A stretch of DNA of 64,000 nucleotides from Ahaetulla prasina (taxonomy: Eukaryota; Chordata; Lepidosauria; Squamata; Colubridae). Made by a program: the position numbers and the translations under genes. Positions 54,713-64,000 of this stretch are shown here, piece by piece. Every line of letters begins with the position of its first letter. Position 1 is the first letter of the stretch. Where the stretch lies: NCBI RefSeq assembly GCF_028640845.1, contig NC_080542.1, forward strand, positions 132,125,080 through 132,189,079, in the 5' to 3' direction. Below the pieces are notes generated by a model. It ran no database searches. It saw nothing but the letters and a program-made list of their open reading frames with translations, and was not told the DNA's origin.

Positions 54713-55789
54713 TGGGGGCCAATTTACCAATTTTTTTTAGTATGATCTCAACAGTTCCAAGATTCACAAAACATAATCTGGGTGCTTTACAGTTATATTG
54801 CCCCAGTGCTTGTCTACTCTGTCCATGGAACAAAGTGCAAAGTATTCTTTGTGAAAAAGTTCTGCATCAGGTTGTTAAAGCGGCTTCTGATATGTGGATT
54901 TTGGATTGAATAACAAAATGATTTGGTACTAAATCCCACAGAACATAATGAGTTTTCTGGGTAGATGTGCTTAGGATCCATCCATCCATCCATCCATCCA
55001 TCCATCCATCCATCCATCCATCCATCCATCCGTTCATTCATTATCAAATTTATATAGCTGCCCATCTCCCCCCAAAGGCAATTCTGGTTTGTATTGCATG
55101 GTTAGGTTGCTAATACAGAGTTATTTTGAGCTGATACGGGAACACACAACATATTTATTATGGCAGATATGGGTGTGTATAAAATTGTCATGGTGCAATT
55201 TGTATATATAAGAAAAGAAAGGTTATGCTGGCAGGTGCCCTTGCTTATCTTGATCAGTGGCAATGAATTAGCAGTATATCTAATTCTAAAAGCAGCACAG
55301 TTCATTATTTTACTTGAATTATGTGTATTTGTCGCGGGCATGCATCACATTTGTCTGTGTACAACTGCTCTGTTGTAGCTGTACATACAGTTTGTTGCAG
55401 TTTGTGATCTTGACAATAAAACCATAAAAAGTATGTACAATAAATCCAAGTTGAACAAATATATTGATCGCTTGGACTCATGAGACAGGCAAGCATTCAC
55501 TAAAAATACATTGCTTTCCAAGGCTCACTTTCCACATTATAAAACCACCACTGAACCAAGTGTGTTCCCAAAGGAGGAAAAAAAATTGGTATTTTCTGCT
55601 CTAAAAAGTTAACTTTTGCAATTAATGCATTTTTAAAGGAGCACGTTGTGGTACTTCATAAATCTAATGGCTGCATGTTACATTTCAACTTCTAAATACA
55701 TGCACAAACAAAACTGTGTGTATGTTTGAAGAGACAGCAAACTGCAATGTGCTTTTGGATTGCAGTATTAAAAGGCAGTTCTCAGCATG
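54713..55789. other. No gene; (CATC)n microsatellite at 54976-55033
   Basis: About 14 atcc units. The rest is AT-rich DNA. Frames near 55102-55378 have no family signature. Confidence 0.6.
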
Positions 55790-56172
55790 GAACCATTTGG
55801 TTAGTGACTGTTCAAAATTTGACACTTAAAAAAATGACCCACAATCAGTCCTGACACTTACAATCATCACATCCCCATGGTCACAAAATTTGGGTGCTTG
55901 GCAATCAGCATATTTTTATGATCGTTGCAGCATCCTGCAGTCCTATGATCACCATTTGTGCCCATCTCAGCTAGCTTCTAATAAGCAAATTCAGTGGGGA
56001 TGCGGGATCTGCTTAATGACCTCATGCCTCACTTAACAATTGAAGTGATTTACTTAACAACTGTGGCTAAAAAAAGTTGTAAAACTGGGCACAGCTCACT
56101 TAATAACCGCCTTGATGGGCAGTGGAAATTCTGACCTTGCTTGTGGTCATAAATTAAGGACCACTTGGAGAT
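55790..56172. mobile_element. Squamate MITE family C, copy 3
   Basis: Shares tttggttagtgactgttc, cccatggtcacaaaatttgg, caattcagtgggga-like and ctcacttaacaattg phrases with 14859-15227. It ends gtggtcataaattaaggacc. Confidence 0.65.
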
Positions 56173-56693
56173 TAAGACTGTAATTTGTATTGTTAAGTAA
56201 ATTATATACTCAGACAACACAATGTTTATTAAGCACTAAGAAACGTATTTAATAGATAATCATTTTTTTTTTTTAAAAAGGGCTATCTGTTCAGAATTTG
56301 TTGACGGAGACAGAATAAAAATAAATTGTAGAAAGTGCACCCTGTAGATCCAGAATTAAGTCAAATTATTCTTGTAATTAAATTGAACATTTAAGAGGTA
56401 CATTGATGAGAAGTTAAAGAATGGGGTGAGCATTAACACTAGTCTAGTTGCACATAACTTTCAATTCTGAGCACTATGTAGCCATCACATAATTGATGTC
56501 TTGATGTAGATATTTCTTACTTATAAACTATTACAGCTTCTCCTAAAGTTTGAGCCTCTAGTAGTTTAAATTACAAATCCCATCAGTCCCAAGCCACCCT
56601 TGGTCTCAGGAAGACCAATCTGAATGTTCAAGACAATAATTGCAACAGTAAATATCTATCCCTATCTCTATATTTATCTATCTCCATCCATCA

Positions 56694-56725
<32 letters not shown>

Positions 56726-57754
56726 ATCTATCATCATCACAGTAACAAAGTGTGTGTGCGTGTGCGTGTGTGTGTGTGTGTATTTTGATATCCAGTTTCT
56801 TTAGCTCTGAAGCATTGCATATTAATTACCATTGATTGCAGAATAATTCCAAGGTTGGAACTAACAATCTGAACAATTGAGCAATGTGTGTCCAAGTGCC
56901 TTTTTCTAGCGTTTGCAAAATTTTAGTCATGCCTGGATAAGAAGAGAAAAGAAAGTTAGTGAATCTTTCTAGGTCTCGAAGAGATTTTTAAGCTATATTT
57001 GTAAGTCAGTGCCCCCTAAGCCTCCCTTGTATATAAGGATAATTTAGATTTGTGGCTTTGGAAGAACAGTTCAGTATCCATCTGTAAAGTATCAATTTAA
57101 GAAGCTGAGCTTGAGATAAGACATTCAATTATCCTGAAGTCAGGTTTTGCAGACTTGCGTCTGTTCTAGAGGGGGGAAGATGGCCCTAACTCATCACCGG
57201 CCTATGATGTCAGATTGGCACCCAATAATGAATTCTTCCTGATATGCATTCGTCATATATTATAGGGATTTACTGCCGTTAGATGAATTGATGCTACTGA
57301 ACAGTAACCTCAAAAAAAGATTAACACTCCTCAGGAGCTGTGATGTGGAACATGAAAGAGGGGAAAGAAAAAAACAGATCACAGTTCCTAGCCAGGCTTG
57401 TCAGCATATAAATTCAGTTGGTCCTGAGAAAAATCTTATGCTTGTCTCCCTTAACAGATCCACAGCAACTTGCCCTGAGTTAGAGAGCATCTCTGGGAGC
57501 TGTTCTTAAAAAAAGTTGATAGGGTTTTATCGTTCATCCAATCCTGCTTATTATTTTCCACATGAATATAGAAATTTTCCACAACTTTTTCCTCAAACAA
57601 TGAACATTAAAGTACATTAACATGCTAAACTCTGAAGGCTAACATTTTTACAGTTGTGTAAGCATTGTCTTTAGAAGCCCATTATTTATTTATGTATTTA
57701 TTTATATATTTAATTGCATATTTATTTACATGTTGTTTGTTTGTTTATCTATCG
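56173..57754. other. No gene; (CT)n at 56697-56725 and (GT)n at 56747-56781
   Basis: Two dinucleotide tracts within otherwise unassigned AT-rich DNA. An (TTTA)n-rich stretch lies at 57682-57730. Confidence 0.55.
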
Positions 57755-57993
57755 TTATTATTTTATAAATAATTCAAGGCAGAGAATATATCTAATACTC
57801 CTTTCTTCTCCAGGTTTCCCACAACAGCAATCCTGTGAGGTAAACTGGGCTGAAAGTGTGTGACTGGCCCTGAGTCACCATCTTCTGGTGATTGGCCCCA
57901 AAGTCACCTTAACCGGCTTTCATGCTGAGGGCTGGATTAGAATTCAGTGTCCTGCTTTCTAGCCTAGTGCCTTAACCATTGGACCAAGTACTG
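57755..57993 (-). mobile_element. Sauria-type SINE
   Basis: Reverse strand: head cttggtccaatggttaaggc (box A-like), actaggctagaaagcagg, the body with ggccagtcacacac-like text and a tail at ccttgaattatttataaaat. Box B is decayed. Confidence 0.7.
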
Positions 57994-58200
57994 AAGGCTA
58001 GTTCTGCTGACCGCTGGCTGCTTGTAATTTGGCAGATCAAATCTCACCAGGCTCAAGGCTGACTCAGCCTTCCATCCTTCCAAGGTGGGTAAAATGAGAA
58101 CCCAGATTGTTGGGGGCAACATGCTGACTCTGTAAACCGCTTAGAGAGGGATGTAAAGCACTGTCAAGCAGTATATAAGTCTAAGTGCTATTGCTATTGC
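57994..58200 (+). mobile_element. tRNA-derived SINE family 2
   Basis: Head-truncated start tactgaaggctagttctgct, box B-like gcagatcaaatctcacc, shared body and the tail cgcttagagagggatgtaaa, gtatataagtctaagtgc, tattgctattgc. It sits head-to-head with the Sauria-type SINE. Confidence 0.85.
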
Positions 58201-60789
58201 ACAATATTATAATGTTATGTTATGATGTGATGTTGTTATTTTATATTTATCATATCATATTATTATTATTATATTAAATTGCATTATTTTCCCTTGATGG
58301 TTACAGCAAACAACCTATCTTTTGACAAAAAGATGAAATGGAAAATGTGATGAATTCTGATACACATTGAAAGTAAATATACAGATAGCAGGATATGAAC
58401 CACAATAAATTGTGATTCAGATTCTATCCTGTGATATTTATCCAAAGGGACTGTTCCAATTTGGGTTTAGCGTCAACTAGGTGAACCCTGAGCTCTGGTT
58501 TTAGTATTTTAATAAGGTACTTGAGAAAGTCATTGGAATTTTAATGCAAAAGGCAGTTTCAGTGATGGGTAGTACTCTTGTAACTATCTTGGACTTTCTG
58601 GCTATGCCAGTATGGTAAATGTTATGGGAAGGTTTCCATTTTTCATTCAAGAGGTTTGGTTTCATGAAAACTAACATGAATTGCTGGTCAGATTTAAAAT
58701 TATTCCATAGATATCTAAAAGAAATTTAGTAGAAGCAACCAGGATTCCTTTCACATTATGGTGATATGATTTCAGAAAATACCATTGTGAATGTAATATG
58801 TCCACAGGATATGATTTTAAAAAATCAAGATGGTGGCTGATACGTTGAGGTCAAAACTTTATTTTTTATGTGGGTTGCACATGCAGATATCCTGGGAGAT
58901 AACATGAGGAAACACAGTAGAAATCCCATTAGTTTGGGATCAATATTGCAAGAAATGGCTTTTTTGAACCTTCTTTCCCAACACTCATTGAAGGGCCTTC
59001 AGTGTCAACCTATAAAACAACTTCAGCTGATGCCATACTTATTTCTGCTTCGTTTCTTGGTTGCCATTCAAGAGGGAGGGGGAAGAGCATGGGGGGAGGG
59101 GAACTCAGGAATGTGGTGCCTCAGCCAGCTAGCCATAACAATTGCCAGCCAGCATGAGAACCAAGGTCATGTCAATGGACACCCATTGAAGTTGAGCAGG
59201 AACCTACATATGGACTGATTGGCCTATATGACCTGAGAAACAAAGGGGAGTAGGGAGGTCTTATTTTTTTAACTATCCCTAAGCCGAGGATAATTTAGAG
59301 CTAGCTTCACCTTTCTAAGTGCTGATATGATGTACTCAATAATGGATTTATTGAACCTGAATGAAGTGCCAGAGTTCTGAGCTTATTACTCAGAACAATG
59401 ACTTCCAGGCTGGGTGGTTCGAGGATTGTCTGAATATGTCATGAACCACCCAGCTTGGAAAAGCTAGGAACTGTAGGCTTTTTGGCTTTGGTCTATTGTG
59501 AGGTCCAGGCTGGAACCACTGAGGCTGAAAAACCTTCTGCACAACAATCTTTCCAAGACTCCTGAGTCTGAATGGTGCATTCATAGCAATGTTCATTCCC
59601 CCCATTCAAACATTTGACATGAGATTCCAGGCTGAATATCTTTGGCATATATTACAGGATTCCCTGTAACATTCACAAAAAACACCCTCAAAGACATCTG
59701 GTGTGCATTGAGAAACATCTGGTAGGCAACTCAGGCAGTGGTGGCACCACAGTGTTCAGTGCAACTGTTTGGCCTTGTCCATTTGGCCTCTCTCATCCTT
59801 CTCAGATATCATGTGAAAGAACGCTGAGCATGGCTCTGAAACAGGGTGAAACAGGGTGAATAACACGGTCTCTTCGTTTTGAGAAGAGGGGTGCATTGAT
59901 CTACTAAGCAGCTTCAAGGAGGTGCTTCACCTTAATCTTTTTTCAAAATGAAAATCCTGTTGATCATTTTCCACAGTCTCTTAAACTCCAAAATTCTGGA
60001 AAGACACTTTCCACTTAGAGGTTCTTCTAATCAGTTTTCTTTATTGTTCCTCACTTAGAAAGAGAAATCTTATCAAATTTATCACTTGCACCATTGAGCT
60101 CAGTGTATCAGAGTGTCAATGTATCACTATCAGAGTATAAGATACTCAGAGTCCTAGACTCTGAGAAATCCTTGGGAGGAACTGTTTTAAGTCTTTTTTT
60201 TCCCCTTACAGAAAATCTAAATTTTCCTGAGTCTTGCTCCACCAGAATGAATCTCCTCCCTCCTGGGAATCCAGACTACATTCCACCACAGGTCACTAGT
60301 AGTAATCTTAACAAGGGAATTCTCAACATCATTTTATTAAAATCAGAAAATCCTGTGGGATAAAGTCATAAGATTTAAAATATTGCAAAGCTGATGTTAT
60401 ATGATCAGAAATCAGGCCAAAAATCAGTGACAGAAATCTCACAATAGACCAGATGAAAATGAGGTTGATGAGCTTCTGATTCACTATGGTTATACAAACC
60501 CAGCCAGCAGATTATCTCATGATTTAGTGGATCCAGCAAATAGGCTTGAATTTTTCGTGATTAAGCTAATTTATCCACGGATAATACATATTGCAAACAA
60601 AGTCAATATTTACATCAATTAGATTCAGATGCTTGTAGAATTTATTAGACTGTTGCAAACCTTTGACTAAAAAAAAGAAAAACATCATAAGTTCTGACTT
60701 TAAAAAACAAAACAAAACATGGGTTTTGACCAACTCTACCATATTCAATAAAATAATGTTTGCTGATTGTATTGTTAAGGGTAACAAGA
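58201..60789. other. No gene; one strong hairpin (59405-59458)
   Basis: 2.6 kb without a recognisable transposon. It contains a short TTAT-rich tract (58220-58290), a tandem gaaacagggt pair at 59837-59856 and the hairpin listed separately. The 116-residue frame at 58868 has no motif I can place. Confidence 0.5.
59405..59458. repeat. Inverted repeat, 16-bp arms
   Basis: ccaggctgggtggttc at 59405-59420 pairs with gaaccacccagcttgg at 59443-59458, with one mismatch and a 22-nt loop. Confidence 0.88.
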
Positions 60790-61445
60790 TACTGTATTTT
60801 TTGGTCTATAAGATGCACTCCCCTCCCGCAAAGTGGGTGGAAATATCTGTGCGCCTTATAGAGCGAATGGCCCAACCGCCAGCACCCATCCTTCGGCCTT
60901 TTTGGGCCCCCACATGCCCCACATTTTCAGCCTCCACATGCCCCATTTTTGGCCTTCACACATCCTGTTTTTGGCCCGTTCCAGGCAGTGGAAATCGCCG
61001 CTGCCATGGACACTCACCCCTGCCACCACCTATCACCGGCAACAGCAAGCAGTGGTAGCAAGTAGCGACAATAGGTGGTAGTGGCCCCTGTCGCCTGGAA
61101 CGGGCCAAAAAATGGGATGCACTGAGGCTGAAAATGGGACGTGTAGAGGCCAAAAACAGGGCATGCAGAAGTGATAGGCAGTGGCGGCAGCAAAGGATGG
61201 TGGCCATCCCCATAGCCTGGTACAGCTGATTGGTGATATTCCAGGAGGCAGATCCAACCACCAATCAGCTGCTTGTGTTAAATCAGGCTGCAATAATGTG
61301 CTGAAGCTGACCAGGCTGTTTGCTGCAAGGACGCTAGCCAGATGGATAGTGATGGATGCTGGGAGGCAGAGGCAGATACATTTTTTTGCTTGTTTTCCTC
61401 CCCAAAAGCTACGTGCGTCTTATGGTTCGTAGCATCTTATAATGC
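60790..61445. mobile_element. MITE family E (GTATTTTTTGGTCTATAAG terminus)
   Basis: Left end tactgtattttttggtcta then taagatgcac. The right end holds two inverted partners, gtgcgtcttatggttcgta and gcatcttataatgc. The GC-rich interior repeats ccccacatgcccca-type phrases. It resembles family D at its tips only. Confidence 0.55.
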
Positions 61446-61789
61446 AAAAAAAATGGTTGATGGAGAGAAAAAAAATAAACTTATTAGAAGAAACCTTAAA
61501 GTTAAGAGAGTTCACACAGAGCTTAGTTTTCTGCTTACTATTTCTGTAAAACTATCTAAAGAGCCCCTTAAAAACAGAGATTTATCTGGTCTCCTCTCTT
61601 GAAGAATGACATATTGAAGAAAAATTTAGGCACAATTTTCATGGATATCTTTTTATTCCAGGAATTTTTTCTCAAAATTGGCTTTTGACTTTCTAATCCT
61701 TATGAAAGTTCTTGAAAACACTTTTTTTAACTTTAATAACCTTTCTTCCATGTGCCTTGTTAAATAAAATTTAATACCTTTGTGATATT

Positions 61790-61843
<54 letters not shown>

Positions 61844-62701
61844 AGCACTCGCTTTCTCTCTCATACACACACACACACAAACACACCACTTTTTGATTGA
61901 CTTACTTTGGGCTCCATACTCATAAATTCCCAGTGCCAAACGGGGTTCCCAGCTTCCAGAACAATTAAAATAAGAGAATTTTATGTTCCCCTAAATGATG
62001 TCAGAAAGGGATTTTCTCACTGGCCTTCTGAAGACCAAAAATACATGCTTCAGTAATAGCAAAGTCACCATAAAAGGTTAAAGTCATAAAAGTCACAGAT
62101 GGTTAAAACTGTGACAGAAAACTGCTGGCTATTAAATGTACAGGCTGGTGAAGCTGAAGAAGACGATGGAATGAGACACATTAAAACTTTTGAAATGGCC
62201 CTGTAACCTTGATATACCTCCCAGAATAACTACCTCTTGTCTTTCTTTTCTTCTCAGGCTGAGAGAATATACCTATTTTCCCTCTTTTTAATAACCTTTT
62301 TGAAGCAGATGCTCACTTGCTCCTTTCTTTTCATCTCAGGAGAAAAGAAAAACTTCTTAAATATCTAACAGCTCCATAAGCATACCTTAGGGTGGTCAGA
62401 ATGTTGTCCGACAATAGCCTTTGTGTTCTCTGAATGTCTGAATTAATACCTGGATGATCAATTAATAGGCACTTTGGCCATTAATGAAAACTGGGCAGCT
62501 AGAAAGATATTGTGTGCTGTAAATTTAATGCTATGTTATTGCTATCCATTTAGTCTCATTTAAACATGATCATTATTGGAGGCCATTGCAATATCATTTT
62601 TATGACATGTCAATAGACACATCTAGAGAAATTTATTTATTTATTTTTGAGGGTTGTATCCTGCCTTTCTGTTAAGGAGCTGAGGACATACACATAGCAC
62701 T
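61446..62701. other. No gene; (CA)n at 61794-61840
   Basis: A 23-unit CA tract followed by a second short one at 61864-61880. A (TTTA)n stub with SINE-tail-like tcctgcctttctgtt lies at 62632-62690, just before the LTR. Confidence 0.6.
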
Positions 62702-62892
62702 TGTAATGTATCTTTAAGGGTTTTGGAGGGAAAATAGAGCGGGAAATAGCACGTTGCTAATTGGCTGATAGCCTCCAGCTGAACTGTATATAAGGAGGGG
62801 TTTTTACCGTTTGCGGTTGCTGGGTTCACCATATAGTAAAGAGCTGTTGTTACTCATCTGGTCTCCTGCCTCGTTATTGCCCGAATCTAACA
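62702..62892 (+). mobile_element. 5' LTR of a Ty3/Gypsy retrotransposon
   Basis: 191 bp, TGTAATGTAT to ATCTAACA. The promoter TATA box is gtatataagg at about 62786, so R should begin some 25-30 bp downstream. It matches the solo LTR at 11340-11527. The matching 3' LTR lies outside the window. Confidence 0.88.
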
Positions 62893-62893
62893 C

Positions 62894-62910
62894 TGGCGAC
62901 GAAGGTGGGA
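62894..62910 (+). promoter_or_regulatory. Putative tRNA primer-binding site
   Basis: TGGCGACGAAGGTGGGA starts one base after the LTR and begins with the TGG expected to pair with the tRNA CCA end. The tRNA is not identified. Confidence 0.65.
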
Positions 62911-62967
62911 TCTCGAGGCAAAAGAGCACCAGGAACGAACCCAGCAAAATAAGGGCGGTTAGCAACG

Positions 62968-64000
62968 ATGTCCAGCTATACACCGCCAGCGCCATTCGAC
63001 CCAGCCAAAGAAAAATGGGGGTCATACATGGCTCGCTTCGAGTGTTTCCTCGAAGCCAACGAGCTCCAAGGAGTCTCGGACAACAGGAAACGGGCGTACT
63101 TCCTGAGTCACTGCGGTCCCGAGGTTTTCGACACCGCGGAATCGCTTTCTGAGCCAACGCCGGTACAGGCGGTACCGTGGCAAACTCTGCAGACTGTTTT
63201 GAAAGCCCACTATGCACCAACGCCTTCCAAGTTCGTTCAACGGTTCGAATTAAGGCAGCGCATGCAGCAAGAGGGCGAGTCCATCAGTGTGTACATGGCA
63301 GCACTGAGGAAAGCCGCGAACCATTGTGAGTACCGAGACTTGGAAGACGCGTTGCTCGACCAACTAATTTGCGGGGTCAGGGACATCCGTTTGCGACGGC
63401 GGCTGCTGTCCAGAAGCAACCTAACGCTCGCAATCGCCCTGGACGAGGCAAGGGCTCACGAGATGTCTACCCAAGCGGCAGAAACACTACAAAAGCCGGT
63501 CGCGCCAGGGGCGGCAGCGAAAACAACCCCGGTCCACAACGAGGAAGTCCAGGCCGAGTCGGAAGAGGAGGAAGAGGAAGAAGTCTTCCACACCGGGAGG
63601 CCGGAGAGGGAAGACCGGGGCGAATGCGCGAGTTGCGGGGGCCAACACCAACGGCAACATTGCAAATTTAGGGATGCCACGTGTCGGCGATGTGAAAAAA
63701 AAGGGCACATCGCGAAAGCCTGCCGAGCGCCCCAACCTTCCCGCCAAAAATTCAAACCGACCAATCAAAGCACGGGAACCGTGAAACGGCCCTGGATTGG
63801 TCAAGGGAAAAAAGGCGCGAAGTTGAATCAGACCGCCGTGAGAGTGGGCCAGGCATCAACACGCCTAGAAAAAAAAATCTTTGTTAAAACACTCATCGAA
63901 GGAGTGCCGTGCCGAATGGAAGTGGACACTGGATCTTCAATTACGATCATGTCCTGGAGCAACTTAGAAAAAAACTTGCCGGCTATCGCGAAACGCAAAC
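62968..64000 (+). CDS. gag-pro: Ty3/Gypsy gag-protease polyprotein (partial, runs off window)
   Basis: An open frame of 344 codons from the ATG at 62968 (first ATG after the primer site) has no stop before the window end. Residues about 1-170 form the matrix/capsid-like part (FDPAKEKWGSYMARFECFLE near the start, EGESISVYMAALRKAA in the middle). An acidic run lies near residue 200. Zinc-knuckle Cys pairs follow: C220-x2-C223 and a canonical CX2CX4HX4C at 239-252 (CRRCEKKGHIAKAC). The aspartic protease starts with VDTGSSITIM at about 319, catalytic Asp at 320. Gag and protease share one frame. The double-knuckle and protease style suggests the Mag/SURL-like group. It is GC- and CpG-rich, unlike the flanks, which points to recent arrival. 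Reverse transcriptase, RNase H and integrase should follow outside. Confidence 0.92.
   Translation, partial: MSSYTPPAPFDPAKEKWGSYMARFECFLEANELQGVSDNRKRAYFLSHCGPEVFDTAESLSEPTPVQAVPWQTLQTVLKAHYAPTPSKFVQRFELRQRMQQEGESISVYMAALRKAANHCEYRDLEDALLDQLICGVRDIRLRRRLLSRSNLTLAIALDEARAHEMSTQAAETLQKPVAPGAAAKTTPVHNEEVQAESEEEEEEEVFHTGRPEREDRGECASCGGQHQRQHCKFRDATCRRCEKKGHIAKACRAPQPSRQKFKPTNQSTGTVKRPWIGQGKKGAKLNQTAVRVGQASTRLEKKIFVKTLIEGVPCRMEVDTGSSITIMSWSNLEKNLPAIAKRK

Noticed and set aside
58868..59218. 116-residue plus-strand frame as a possible host exon
   Set aside because: No splice-site context, domain or codon bias could be supported. It was left as unassigned DNA.
62804..63804. Minus-strand frames of 60-138 residues and plus-strand out-of-phase frames
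   Set aside because: They are shadows of the GC-rich gag-protease frame that starts at 62968.

Overview
This 64-kb window is almost certainly nuclear DNA of a squamate reptile, most likely a snake. It is AT-rich and holds decayed copies of L2, CR1, RTE-BovB, R4-type and Penelope-like retroelements. It also holds two further LINE families (called A and B here), tRNA-derived SINEs, hAT MITEs with 8-bp target duplications, a Ty3/Gypsy element and many long microsatellites. LINE-A copies end in (AATAG)n, a combination I know from snake genomes. I found no host protein-coding gene, rRNA or free-standing tRNA gene; the window reads as a gene desert or a very large intron.

Layout. 0-11 kb: LINE A and B tails, a BovB tail, a Penelope tail, a hAT MITE and CTTT, TG and GATA microsatellites. 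11-26 kb: a solo LTR of the same family as the Gypsy element at the right edge, a 474-bp hAT MITE, a Penelope endonuclease relic, a CR1 copy split by a LINE-A insertion, two LTR-like repeats and several MITEs. 26.5-30 kb: three and a fraction tandem copies of a 1.1-kb unit separated by CT-rich tracts. 30.4-33.4 kb: a nearly complete L2 ORF2 (endonuclease plus reverse transcriptase) that has split a SINE. 35-36.8 kb: two apparently identical 920-bp tandem copies. 37-47 kb: nested CR1/SINE/hAT insertions, R4-type LINE relics and a Tc1/mariner fragment. 47.9-54.7 kb: the most rearranged part, described below. 54.7-62.7 kb: sparse repeats. 62,702 to the end: the 5' LTR, primer site and an uninterrupted gag-protease frame of a Ty3/Gypsy retrotransposon that runs off the window. 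It is the only coding sequence here that looks intact.

The most unusual structure is at 48,996-51,213. A 135-bp (45-codon) piece of a LINE-B reverse transcriptase C-terminus is repeated about 16.5 times, nearly identically and in frame. The unit is bounded by a 9-bp direct repeat that also flanks this segment in ordinary LINE copies, so the first duplication can be explained. Two units share the same 1-bp deletion three units apart, which points to later multi-unit duplication. The array then fuses through 11 bp of microhomology to an inverted L2 fragment, and the whole composite sits inside a CR1 copy. About 0.7 kb beyond that CR1 copy lies an (AAAATTT)n minisatellite with longer-period structure, followed by an L2 fold-back joined through 10 bp of microhomology. 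All of this is read directly from the sequence. Family names and histories rest on motif recognition without database searches.
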